Source of the DNA: Pseudomonas graminis
GTDB taxonomy: Bacteria > Pseudomonadota > Gammaproteobacteria > Pseudomonadales > Pseudomonadaceae
Reading direction: 5' to 3'
Length of the DNA: 64,000 bases
Assembly: GCF_004364335.1 (NCBI RefSeq)
Contig: NZ_SOCR01000007.1
Span: forward strand, 62,001-126,000
Shown here: piece by piece, positions 47,604 to 56,430 of the stretch
Layout: each line of letters begins with the position of its first letter
How positions within the stretch are numbered: position 1 is the stretch's first letter
The notes under the pieces: generated by a model
Databases searched by the model: none
The model's input: only the letters and a program-made list of their open reading frames with translations
Told to the model about the DNA's origin: nothing
Position numbers and translations under genes: made by a program

Positions 47604-48945
47604 TAGGAGCCGGCTTGCTGGCGAACCCGGTCATTCAGGAATGGGAGTGGCGACTGATCCTCCGAATTCGCGGGCAAGCGCGCTCCTACAGTTGATTTGC
47701 GGTGTCCATCAATGATTGCGGTCTGCCTCTGCCCGAAGGGCGTAGGAGCGCGCTTGCCCGCGATCTGGCGCGCAGCGGCAGTAAACTCGGTGAGTGCGGC
47801 AGGCCGGCACGAACAACGTCGCCAGTTTTTACGCCTGCTGCGCAGCCGATCGCGGAACAAGGTGGAGCGCCACCCCGGCACCTCCTACAAGGCCTGGCGT
47901 CAGACCCAAAAATGGCACTTGCCGCAGATGCAACTCCATAGGAGCCGGCTTGCTGGCGAACCTGGTCATTCAGGAATGGCAGTGGCGACTGATCCTCCGA
48001 ATTCGCGGGCAAGCGCGCTCCTACAGTTGATTTGCGTCATCCATCAATGATCGCGGTCTGCCTCTGCCCGAAGGGCGTAAGAGCGCGCTTGCCCGCGATC
48101 TGGCGCGCAGCGGCAGTAAACCCGGTGAGTGCGGCAGGCCGGCACGAACAACGTCGCCAGTCTTTACCCCTGCTGCGCAGCCGATCGCGGAACATGGTGG
48201 AACGCCACCCCGATACCTCCTACAAGGCCTGGCGTCAGACGCAAAAATTGCACTTGCCGCAGATGCAACTCAACTTAGGAGCCGGCTTGCTGGCGAACCC
48301 GGTCATTCAGGAATGGACGTGGCGACTGATCCTACGAATTCGCGGGCAAGCGCGCTCCTACAGTTGATTTGCGTCGTCTATCAATGATCGCGGTCTGCCT
48401 CTGCCCGAAGGGCGTAGGAGCGCGCTTGCCCGCGATCTGGCGCGCAGCGGCAGTAAACTCGGTGAGTGCGGCAGGCCGGCACGAACAACGTCGCCAGTCT
48501 TTACCCCTGCTGCGCAGCCGATCGCGGAACAAGGTGGAACGCCACCCCGGCACCTCCTACAAGGCCTGGCGTCAGACCCAAAAATGGCACTTGCCGCAGA
48601 TGCAACTCCATAGGAGCCGGCTTGCTGGCGAACCCGGTCATTCAGGAATGGACGTGGCGACTGATCCTACGAATTCGCGGGCAAGCGCGCTCCTACAGTT
48701 GATTTGCGTCGTCTATCAATGATCGCGGTCTGCCTCTGCCCGAAGGGCGTAGGAGCGCGCTTGCCCGCGATCTGGCGCGCAGCGGCAGTAAACTCGGTGA
48801 GTGCGGCAGGCCGGCACGAACAACGTCGCCAGTCTTTACCCCTGCTGCGCAGCCGATCGCGGAACAAGGTGGAACGCCACCCCGGCACCTCCTACAAGGC
48901 CTGGCGTCAGACGCAAAAATTGCACTTGCCGCAGATGTAACTTCG
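47604..48945 (+). repeat. Higher-order tandem array: four ~335-bp composite REP units
   Basis: Four direct units begin at 47604, 47939, 48276 and 48611 (periods 335, 337, 335, 335). Each carries, in order, a TAGGAGCCGGCTTGCTGGCG element, a TTCGCGGGCAAGCGCGCTCC element, a TAGGAGCGCGCTTGCCCGCG element and a GCGCAGCCGATCGCGGAAC segment ending in CACCTCCTACAAGGC. Units three and four are nearly identical, pointing to recent duplication. Several 70-115-codon frames through the array are copies of one another and are not genes. Confidence 0.93.
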
Positions 48946-49031
48946 TAGGAGCCGGCTTGCTGGCGAATGCGTTGGGTCAGTCACCCTCGCAGTGTCGGAG
49001 TGATCGGGTTCGCCAGCAAGCCGGCTCCTAC
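48946..49031. repeat. REP inverted pair closing the array
   Basis: TAGGAGCCGGCTTGCTGGCG at the left and CGCCAGCAAGCCGGCTCCTA at the right form a complete inverted pair, unlike the single arms within the array units. Confidence 0.85.
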
Positions 49032-49086
49032 GGACTGTGTGTGGGGCAAGTGCGCGCTGCCGTGCAGATCCCCGAGCCGGAGGCGG

Positions 49087-49851
49087 TTAAATCAACTCGA
49101 CCGTCACCACCGGCAGCCCGCGAATCTCGCCTACCGCCAGACCCGGCGCGCGGGTCTTGTACATCCCGGTATAGGAGCCGGTGGTAACCACCATTTCCGG
49201 CGTCATGCTCAACCCGTTCTGGGTGTGGTGATTGACCAGCCATGGCAGTAGACGTCGAGGGTCGCCCGCCGGGTTCGCCCCATCCCCCGGCACGATATCC
49301 TCGTCACCGTAGGTGAAGCTCAGGGCAGGCTCGTCAAACGGAAAACCGGCGTCGTAATCGATAAATTCCCCGATGATCAGCGCCCCATGGTTGAGCAGGT
49401 CGCCCAGGGCCAGCAGTGGCTCGATCTTCGGCCACTCGGCAAACCGGCTCGACACCACTTCAATGGTCGCGCCCATCGTCTTGATGCTGCCCAGCACTTC
49501 TTCATCCGAATACGCCTCATCGCGAGGGGTGAATTCGCGGCCCAGACGGAAGGCGATCTCCAGTTCCAGAATCGGCGACGGGTAATCGACGCACTCCACC
49601 TGGCTGCCACTGGCGAAAATACCGTCGTCGGGCAGCAGCGCGCCGTTGATCGGCCCGGTCGGTGACTTGGCGCCGACCTTCCAGCCGCCCACGGACGTGT
49701 CGCGCAGGCGCAGAATCTCCCGTTGCAGTGCATAGGCACTGGCCGCATCGGCGGGCACGTATTCAGGGCGGATGTCGGTGATTTTCTGACCATGATGCAT
49801 GGCCTCGACGATCAATTCGGCAATGTTCGCTGGGTGAGACGATGGATTCAC
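49087..49851 (-). CDS. 2-keto-4-pentenoate hydratase-like protein (FAH superfamily)
   Basis: 254-residue MhpD/HpcG-type hydratase: 'KITDIRPEYVPADAASAYAL', 'GWKVGAKSPTGPINGALLPD', metal-site acidic residues in 'PILELEIAFRLGREF' and the C-terminal 'TTGSYTGMYKTRAPGLAVGE'. Members hydrate 2-oxopent-4-enoate in aromatic meta-cleavage or decarboxylate 4-oxalocrotonate. No other meta-cleavage gene lies nearby, so this is an orphan and the substrate is uncertain. Confidence 0.86.
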   Translation of the reverse strand: MNPSSHPANIAELIVEAMHHGQKITDIRPEYVPADAASAYALQREILRLRDTSVGGWKVGAKSPTGPINGALLPDDGIFASGSQVECVDYPSPILELEIAFRLGREFTPRDEAYSDEEVLGSIKTMGATIEVVSSRFAEWPKIEPLLALGDLLNHGALIIGEFIDYDAGFPFDEPALSFTYGDEDIVPGDGANPAGDPRRLLPWLVNHHTQNGLSMTPEMVVTTGSYTGMYKTRAPGLAVGEIRGLPVVTVELI

Positions 49852-49990
49852 GCGGGTCTTCCTTCAGGCAATTGATGGAAAGCGCCCCGGTTCCGTTGCC
49901 GATCAGGCGAGGGACGGCGGAGCCAGCGTGACTACTCTAACCCTATTTCAACCGGTCGGCAGAGGCTGGGCTGCGGACCCGAGCCCGCGC

Positions 49991-50902
49991 TCAAACGCGC
50001 CCGGCGCTGTACGCCAGGTCCGCGCGCAAACGCTGAACGCAGAAATCAACGAACGAGCGCACCTTGGATGAGCCTCTTCGCCCTTCGACGTAGACCACGT
50101 ATACCGGCATCGGGGTGATCTCGAAGTCTTCGAGCACGGCGTGCAATGTGCCCGCCTGCAGGTGACGGCGAATCTGATAGGACGGCACCTGGGTCAGGCC
50201 CCAGCCATCAATGGCGGCATGAATGGAGGCCGTGAACGACGTCAGCGACAGGCGCGATTGCACCTTTACTTCCTGAGGCTGGCCTTCGATGCGGAAGGTC
50301 CACGGCGGCTGGCGGCCGGTGATGATCACTGACACGGTTTCGCGCTCGATGAGTTCGTGGGGATGACGGGGGGTGCCATGGGCGGCGAGGTAGGCGGGGG
50401 AGGCGCAGACCATGCGCCGAACGCTGCCGACCTGGATGGCGGTCATCGATGAGTCGGGCAACTCGCCGATGCGCACCGAGACGTCGATGCCTTCTTCCAG
50501 CTGCCCGGCTATCCGGTCCATCAACAGGCCACGGATCTGAACCTCGGGATGCTGACTGAGGTAGTCAGTCATGACCGGCGTAACGTGCAGGTCGCCGAAC
50601 ACCTGTGGCGCGGTTATGGTCAGCAACCCGCGCGGCGTGGCATGAATGCCGGCGGCGGCGCTTTCGGCCTCGTGCAGATCGGCCAGCAAGCGCCGGCAGT
50701 CGTCGGCGAAGCGCATACCGGCTTCGGTCAGGCGCAGCTGCCGGGTGGTGCGCACGATCAGCAAGGTGCCAAGCCGCGCTTCCAGCTGCGCGACGGCCCG
50801 GGTGACGGTGGCCGTGGACACGTTCAGGTTGCGTGACACCGCGGCGAAGCTGGGGCCTTCGGCAACAGCAGCAAAAAGGGTCATTTCCTGAATGCGGTCC
50901 AC
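49991..50902 (-). CDS. LysR family transcriptional regulator
   Basis: 303-residue LysR regulator of the AaeR/DsdC-like subgroup: HTH in 'VSRNLNVSTATVTRAVAQLE', effector domain with 'MDRIAGQLEEGIDVSVRIGE' and 'AAHGTPRHPHEL'. The start is placed at GTG 50902 ('VDRIQEMTLFAAVAEG'), matching the usual MDRIxxM start; the 92-residue upstream extension is non-homologous. Divergent from a DMT transporter gene 223 bp away. Confidence 0.88.
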   Translation of the reverse strand: MDRIQEMTLFAAVAEGPSFAAVSRNLNVSTATVTRAVAQLEARLGTLLIVRTTRQLRLTEAGMRFADDCRRLLADLHEAESAAAGIHATPRGLLTITAPQVFGDLHVTPVMTDYLSQHPEVQIRGLLMDRIAGQLEEGIDVSVRIGELPDSSMTAIQVGSVRRMVCASPAYLAAHGTPRHPHELIERETVSVIITGRQPPWTFRIEGQPQEVKVQSRLSLTSFTASIHAAIDGWGLTQVPSYQIRRHLQAGTLHAVLEDFEITPMPVYVVYVEGRRGSSKVRSFVDFCVQRLRADLAYSAGRV

Positions 50903-51125
50903 AGAGCGTCCGTTTTCGAGCCAGCGAGAGCGGCAGTCTGAGGCAAATCCGGGTGAGCGGAAAGGTCTCATCCAGGCAGTCAGAAAAACGCCTGCTCGGT
51001 CATGTTTGCTTGGTGCTCCGGCGACGCCTTCTATATTCTTGCTGACGCTGGACGCCTCCAACGAAAGCCGGCGCTCGACACGGCAAGGGACAGACCCGCA
51101 TTCACGCACGGCCAAAGGAACGCAG

Positions 51126-52013
51126 ATGAGCACCACCAGCACGCCGCTCTCCGGCGTCAACCAGCCATTGAAGGGCATCGCACTGATCCTGTTTGCGACC
51201 TTTCTGTTCTCCAGTCATGACACGCTGTCCAAATACCTCTCCGGCATCTACCCGATCATGATGGTGGTCTGGGTGCGCTATGTGGTGCACACCGGGCTGA
51301 TGGCGTGCATTTTCATGCCGTCGTCGGGCCTGCGCGTGCTGCGCACCAAACGCCCGGGGCTGCAGGCGTTGCGCGCGGTGTGCCTGCTGGGTACGAGTTT
51401 GTTGTTTACCAGTGGGCTGATGTTCATCCCCATCGCCGAAGCGACGGCGGTCAACTTTCTTGCCCCGTTGCTGGTGACGGCGTTGTCGGTGCCGCTGCTC
51501 AAGGAGACGGTCAGCCGCGGTCAATGGATCGCCGTGCTGGTGGGTTTCAGTGGCGTGCTGGTGATCGTGCACCCCGGCGGCGAACTGTTCCGGCCGGCGG
51601 TGTTATTGCCGCTGGGCTCGGCATTCTGTTTCGCCTGCTATCAGTTGCTGACCCGTCTGGTCGCGGCCCACGACAGCCCAACCACCAGCAACTTTTTCGC
51701 CGGGCTGTTTAATACTCTTTTGATGAGCGCCATCGTGCCGTTCTTCTGGCAGTCGCCGGAGTGGAAGCACATTCCGTTCATGCTGGCGTTGGGCACCTGT
51801 GGCATGGTCGCGCACCTGATGCTGACCCAGGCCTTCCGTTTCGCCGCGCCGGCCATGCTGGCGCCGTTCGGTTACTGCCAGATCGTTTTCGCCGGGCTGT
51901 GGGGCTATATCGTGTTCAACCATTCGCCGTCCCTCGTCGCACAGGCCGGCATCGCGATCATCTGTCTCAGTGGCCTGGCGGCGGCGTGGCAACAGCGCAA
52001 GAAGGGCGGCTGA
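51126..52013 (+). CDS. DMT superfamily (EamA) transporter
   Basis: 295-residue inner-membrane protein with about ten transmembrane segments and two EamA repeats ('GIALILFATFLFSSHDTLSK' and 'GSAFCFACYQLLTRLVAAHD' begin the halves). RBS AAAGGA precedes ATG 51126; the longer frame to 50892 is rejected. Probable metabolite/amino-acid exporter or carboxylate transporter; specificity unknown. Likely regulated by the divergent LysR. Confidence 0.88.
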   Translation: MSTTSTPLSGVNQPLKGIALILFATFLFSSHDTLSKYLSGIYPIMMVVWVRYVVHTGLMACIFMPSSGLRVLRTKRPGLQALRAVCLLGTSLLFTSGLMFIPIAEATAVNFLAPLLVTALSVPLLKETVSRGQWIAVLVGFSGVLVIVHPGGELFRPAVLLPLGSAFCFACYQLLTRLVAAHDSPTTSNFFAGLFNTLLMSAIVPFFWQSPEWKHIPFMLALGTCGMVAHLMLTQAFRFAAPAMLAPFGYCQIVFAGLWGYIVFNHSPSLVAQAGIAIICLSGLAAAWQQRKKGG

Positions 52014-52095
52014 GGAAGGATTGCCCCCGCGCCATGCCCCTGTGGGCGTGAGCGTGCTCGCGATACAGGGCCGGTCAGGCGCCTGACGGGTGATG

Positions 52096-52133
52096 TAGAA
52101 ACCGGTTCGCCAGCAAGCCGGCTCCTACAAAAT
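52096..52133. repeat. Single REP arm
   Basis: GGTTCGCCAGCAAGCCGGCT followed by CCTAC, one half of the GGAGCCGGCTTGCTGGCGAA family, between the convergent DMT and MFS genes. Confidence 0.7.
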
Positions 52134-52151
52134 CGAGGACATTCTGCGGCT

Positions 52152-53504
52152 TCACGGCGCCACCTCGCGCGGCGCCATGAAGTAAATCCAGATCAGCGCA
52201 ATGAAGTACATCACCGGGATCAGGGTGAACAGCACGCTGTAGTTGTTGTGCGTCGCGGTCAGCACGGCGCCGACAATCTGGGTCATGAACATGCCGCCGA
52301 TGGCCGCGCACATGCCGCCGAAGCCAAACACCGTGCTGATCATGTGCCGGGGCGTGTAATCCATGACCAGGCTCCAGATGTTCGCCGTCCAGGCCTGATG
52401 CGCGCCTACCGCCAGGGCGATGGCCGCCACGGCCACCCACAGACCGCTGGCATTGGCGGCGAACACCACGCCGATGATCGTCAGCGCAAACGCCAGCATC
52501 GACAGCAGGCGCGCAGTCATCGGGGGCATGCCCCGGCCGATCAGCCACGAAGACAGTATCCCGCCGCCGACACTGCCGAAATCGGCGGTCAGCCAGATCA
52601 GCATCAGCGGGATGCCCATCTGCGTCACGCTGATGCCCAGGTGGTATTGCTGATTCAGAAACGGCGGCAGCCAGTACAGGTAGAACCAGAACACCGGTGC
52701 GGTGAGGGCGTAGGCGACGGCAAAGGCCCAGGTGCCGCGCATTTTCAGGATGCGCGAGAACGGTACTTTTTCCCCTTCAGGCTCTGTTTCCGGTTCGGCA
52801 TCGCTGTTGATGTAGGCCCGCTCGCTGGCGCGCACCCTCGGATGCTCCTGCGGATTGAAATACGTCAGCCCCCAGGTGATGACCCAGACCAGCCCCAGCG
52901 AGCCCATGCAGAGGAACGCCGCCTGCCAGCCCCACACGGTCAGGATCAGCGGCAACAAGGCAGGCGTGACCATCGCACCGACGTTGGTGCCGGCGTTAAA
53001 AATCCCGGTGGCCACGGCGCGCTCTCCGGCCGGGAACCACAGCCGGGTGACCTTGACGCAGGCCGGGTAATTGGCGGCTTCGGTCAGGCCGAGAATGAAC
53101 CGGCAGACCATGAAGCCCGCCGCTGATGTCGCCAGACCGTGGGCGCCGGTGGCGACACTCCACAACAGCACCGCGAGAAAGAACGCGCGCTTGACCCCGA
53201 CCCGATCGATGAAACGCCCCTGCAGCAGAAAGCCGATGGCGTAACCGACCTGAAACCAGAAGTTGATGTTGGCGTAATCCATCGCTGTCCAGCTCATCTG
53301 CGCCGCGAGGATTGGCTGCATGACGCCCAGTGCGGCGCGGTCGATGTAGTTCAGGGTGGTGGCGAAGAACACCAGTGTCAGCATGCCCCAACGGGTTTTG
53401 CCGACGGCCAGGGCGCTGCGGATCTTCTCCTTCATGCCGGCATGAGGATGCGCCGGGCTGGAGGCGACCGGGGCAGGCGAAGCAGAAGGGGAACGCATAA
53501 GCAT
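52152..53504 (-). CDS. MFS transporter (anion:cation symporter/aromatic acid type)
   Basis: 450-residue 12-TM major facilitator of the ACS family (glucarate/galactonate/phthalate-like). Signature stretches: 'TLVFFATTLNYIDRAALGVM', 'GYAIGFLLQGRFIDRVGVKR' (loop 2-3 motif), 'RFILGLTEAANYPACVKVTR'. Start ATG 53504, with ATG 53498 possible. It is divergent from quiC with a perfect 28-bp palindrome between, so it is likely the quinate/shikimate (or dehydroshikimate) importer of this module. Confidence 0.88.
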   Translation of the reverse strand: MLMRSPSASPAPVASSPAHPHAGMKEKIRSALAVGKTRWGMLTLVFFATTLNYIDRAALGVMQPILAAQMSWTAMDYANINFWFQVGYAIGFLLQGRFIDRVGVKRAFFLAVLLWSVATGAHGLATSAAGFMVCRFILGLTEAANYPACVKVTRLWFPAGERAVATGIFNAGTNVGAMVTPALLPLILTVWGWQAAFLCMGSLGLVWVITWGLTYFNPQEHPRVRASERAYINSDAEPETEPEGEKVPFSRILKMRGTWAFAVAYALTAPVFWFYLYWLPPFLNQQYHLGISVTQMGIPLMLIWLTADFGSVGGGILSSWLIGRGMPPMTARLLSMLAFALTIIGVVFAANASGLWVAVAAIALAVGAHQAWTANIWSLVMDYTPRHMISTVFGFGGMCAAIGGMFMTQIVGAVLTATHNNYSVLFTLIPVMYFIALIWIYFMAPREVAP

Positions 53505-53573
53505 CAAGCCTGTTTCGAAATTGTTAGGGTGGTGTCCGCGCGGCCAGTGCCGTGCTTGACCCGGAAAAGCGTC

Positions 53574-53601
53574 ATGAAATGAACCGTACGGTTCATTTCA
53601 T
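53574..53601. promoter_or_regulatory. Perfect 28-bp palindrome between MFS and quiC (TetR-type operator)
   Basis: ATGAAATGAACCGT and its exact reverse complement ACGGTTCATTTCAT join without spacer. It lies 69 bp before the MFS ATG and 104 bp before the quiC ATG, a position from which one repressor could control both. The TetR gene at 55707 just after quiC is the likely binder. Confidence 0.82.
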
Positions 53602-53705
53602 TTGATGTCGTGTCCAACGGCGCGAATAATCCCACGAACACCCGCCAGGTTCGAGCTTCATCGACGTGCCGGGTGCCCATGTGTTTGTCAGGAGTTCCCA
53701 CCCGC

Positions 53706-55619
53706 ATGCAGCGCTCGATCGCCACCGTTTCCTTGAGCGGCACCCTGCCGGAAAAGCTGGAAGCCATTGCCGCCGGAGGGTTTGACGGGGTTGAAATCTT
53801 CGAAAACGACCTGCTCTGTTACGACGGCAGCCCGCGCCAGGTGCGCCAGTTGTGCGCAGACCTGGGCATCGCCATCACCCTGTTTCAGCCTTTCAGCGAC
53901 TTCGAAGGCTGTCGCCGCGAGCATCTGCAGCGCAACCTCGACCGCGCCGAGAGCAAGTTCGACCTGATGCAAGCGCTTGGCACCGACCTGATACTGGTGT
54001 GCAGCAATACCGCCAAGGATTCCCTGGGCGAGCGAAACATACTACTCGATGACCTTGGGTCGCTCGCCGAACGGGCTGGCGCGCGTCAACTGCGTGTGGG
54101 GTATGAAGGGCTGGCCTGGGGGCGCCATGTGAACACCTGGCAGCAGGTCTGGGATCTCGTCCGGCAGGTCGACCATCCGGCCCTCGGCGTGTTGCTCGAC
54201 AGTTTCCATACGTTGTCGCTCAAGGGCGATCCGAGCGGGATTGCGCAGATTCCCGGCGACAAAATCTTCTTCGTGCAGATGGCCGATGCGCCGCTGCTGA
54301 ACATGGGTGTGCTGGAGTGGAGCCGGCACTTCCGGTGTTTTCCGGGGCAGGGCGCGTTCGATTGCCCCGGCTTTCTCGCAGCGATCCTGCGCAGCGGTTA
54401 CACCGGGCCGCTGTCGCTGGAGATTTTCAACGACGTGTTCCGCGCCGCGCCTACCCGGGCCAATGCCGCCGAAGGCCTGCGTTCGTTGCTGTACCTGGAG
54501 GCGCAAACCCGCACGCTGCTGAACCAGCCGTCTCGACCCGATGCGCCGTCATTGTTGTTCCATCCGCCGGCGCCCAGTGCCTGCAATGGCGTCGAGTTTC
54601 TCGAGTTCGCCGTGGATGAGGCCCAGGGCGCGCGGCTGGGCAACTGGCTGCACGGGCTGGGCTTCGGCACCTTGGGTCAGCGCCGCAGCAAAGCCGTGAC
54701 GTTGCTGGGGCAGGGCGATATCAAGATCGTGTTGAACGCCGAGCGCGGTTCTTTGGTTGCTCCATCCTCTGCTGAGTCTGTTTCAGAAGCCCCCGGCCCG
54801 TCGCTGTGTGCGATGGCGTTGCGGGTGGACGACAGCGCTGCTGCGCTGGAGCGGGCACGTCAGTTCAATGCCGAAACCTATGGCGGACCGTCCGGCGCCG
54901 GGCCAAGAGAGATACCGGCAGTGCGTGCGCCGGACGGCAGCCTGATGTATCTGGTCGAGCCCGCCGCGCCGGGGCAATCGAGCTGGGACAGTGATTTCAG
55001 CCTGAGCTCGCAGCCCCTGATGCAAAGCGGTTTGCAGCGCATCGATCACGTGGCCATCGGGTTGCCCGCCGACAGGTTCGACAGCGCGGTGCTGTTCTAC
55101 AAGAGCGTGCTGGGTTTCGAAGCGGATGCCGACGTGCTGCTGCCTGACCCTTACGGTCTGGTGAGGCGCCGGGCGTTGCGCAGCCGTTGCAGCAGCGTGC
55201 GCCTGTCGCTGAACACGCCGGATCGTGGCAATACGGCAATCGCTCACGCGTTGGCGAGCGACGGCGGCGCAGGTGTTGATCACGTCGCCTTTGCCTGCGA
55301 CGACATCTTCGCGCAGATCGCTCGGGGCGAGGCGGCAGGCGTGCAGTGGCTGGCTATCCCGCAGAACTACTACGACGACCTGGGGGCGCGCTTCGGCTTC
55401 GGCGATGCAGTGCTCAGCGAACTGGCGCGCCACAACGTGCTGTACGACCGCGACGCCAACGGTGGCGAGCTGTTTCACGCCTGCACCGAGGCGTTCGAGG
55501 AGCGGTTCTTTTTTGAAATGCTCGAGCGCAGGAATGGCTACGCCGGTGATGGCGAGGCGAATGCTGCGGTGCGCCTGGCAGCGATGGCCAGGGCGCGCAG
55601 CGGGTCGGCAGGGGGCTGA
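53706..55619 (+). CDS. quiC: 3-Dehydroshikimate dehydratase, QuiC1-type fusion
   Basis: 637-residue two-domain protein. N-terminal TIM barrel (about 1-285, sugar-phosphate isomerase type; 'IATVSLSGTLPEKLEAIAAG', 'LLDSFHTLSLKGDPSGIAQI', 'FVQMADAP') with metal-binding Glu/Asp/His, and a C-terminal HPPD-like vicinal-oxygen-chelate domain (about 320-630, 'GLQRIDHVAIGLPADRFDSA', 'GVDHVAFACDDIF'). The N-terminal domain dehydrates 3-dehydroshikimate to protocatechuate; the role of the HPPD-like part is unclear. ATG 53706 was chosen over upstream in-frame codons that run through the operator region. Confidence 0.92.
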   Translation: MQRSIATVSLSGTLPEKLEAIAAGGFDGVEIFENDLLCYDGSPRQVRQLCADLGIAITLFQPFSDFEGCRREHLQRNLDRAESKFDLMQALGTDLILVCSNTAKDSLGERNILLDDLGSLAERAGARQLRVGYEGLAWGRHVNTWQQVWDLVRQVDHPALGVLLDSFHTLSLKGDPSGIAQIPGDKIFFVQMADAPLLNMGVLEWSRHFRCFPGQGAFDCPGFLAAILRSGYTGPLSLEIFNDVFRAAPTRANAAEGLRSLLYLEAQTRTLLNQPSRPDAPSLLFHPPAPSACNGVEFLEFAVDEAQGARLGNWLHGLGFGTLGQRRSKAVTLLGQGDIKIVLNAERGSLVAPSSAESVSEAPGPSLCAMALRVDDSAAALERARQFNAETYGGPSGAGPREIPAVRAPDGSLMYLVEPAAPGQSSWDSDFSLSSQPLMQSGLQRIDHVAIGLPADRFDSAVLFYKSVLGFEADADVLLPDPYGLVRRRALRSRCSSVRLSLNTPDRGNTAIAHALASDGGAGVDHVAFACDDIFAQIARGEAAGVQWLAIPQNYYDDLGARFGFGDAVLSELARHNVLYDRDANGGELFHACTEAFEERFFFEMLERRNGYAGDGEANAAVRLAAMARARSGSAGG

Positions 55620-55706
55620 TGGCGCCGGGCGCGTCGACACGTGCCGCTTCCGTAACCCGCGGGTGCAGCCCATAATCCCGCGATTCCCCGTGGTCGTGAG
55701 CCCCGC

Positions 55707-56390
55707 ATGAAAACCGTTGACGACAGCCTCGCCGAGGCGCCCGCAGGTGGCATTCCCGAGCCGGCACGCAAGTCCCGCAAGAACAATCCGGAAAAAACCC
55801 GCGAAGGCATCCTTCAGGCGGCGGTCGCCGAGTTCGTCGCCCAAGGGCTCTCCGGCGCCCGCGTCGATGCGATTGCCGAGCGCACGCAAACGTCCAAGCG
55901 GATGATCTATTACTACTTCAACAGCAAGGAGCAGCTGTACACCGAAGTGCTGGAGAAGCTATACGGCGACATCCGCACCACGGAAAGCAGCCTTGACCTC
56001 GATGTGCTCGCGCCTGAAGAAGCGATCAGGCGGCTGGTGGAGTTCACCTTCGACCACCACGACCGCAATGTCGACTTCGTGCGCATCGTCTGCATCGAAA
56101 ACATCCACAACGGCGCCAACGTCAAACAGTCCGCGACGATCCGCGAGCTGAGCCGGAATGTCTTGCAGGCGCTGGACCAAACTCTGCGGCGTGGCGAGCA
56201 GGACGGCGTGTTCCGTCCGGGCGTACAGGCCGTTGACCTGCACATGCTGATGAGTTCGTTCTGTTTCTATCGCGTGTCGAACCGCCATACCTTTTCCGAG
56301 ATTTTCCAGATCGACCTGGATGACGAAGCAGTCAAGTCCCGGCAGAAGGTGATGATCTGCGAAGCGGTGATGCGTTACCTGCTGCCGTGA
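55707..56390 (+). CDS. TetR family regulator (probable controller of the quiC module)
   Basis: 227-residue TetR regulator: HTH about 35-80 ('NPEKTREGILQAAVAEFVAQ', 'AIAERTQTSKRMIYYYFNSK') preceded by a basic arm ('PARKSRKNNPEK'), then a TetR_C domain ('FDHHDRNVDFVRIVCIENIH'). It sits between quiC and a second MFS gene in the same direction and is the obvious partner of the 28-bp palindrome. Regulators of this type next to QuiC respond to quinate/dehydroshikimate metabolites, here by inference. Confidence 0.88.
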   Translation: MKTVDDSLAEAPAGGIPEPARKSRKNNPEKTREGILQAAVAEFVAQGLSGARVDAIAERTQTSKRMIYYYFNSKEQLYTEVLEKLYGDIRTTESSLDLDVLAPEEAIRRLVEFTFDHHDRNVDFVRIVCIENIHNGANVKQSATIRELSRNVLQALDQTLRRGEQDGVFRPGVQAVDLHMLMSSFCFYRVSNRHTFSEIFQIDLDDEAVKSRQKVMICEAVMRYLLP

Positions 56391-56430
56391 CCGGGCGAGT
56401 TCCACGCCACGCTTGCCTGAGGAGCCAACG

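Noticed and set aside
47604..49031. CRISPR-like periodic array
   Set aside because: The period of about 335 bp, the absence of short repeats with unique spacers, and no cas genes rule this out; units are REP composites.
47697..49187. Series of similar 70-128-codon frames
   Set aside because: They repeat with the 335-bp REP array, start and stop at the same repeat positions, and have no RBS; they are repeat-derived.
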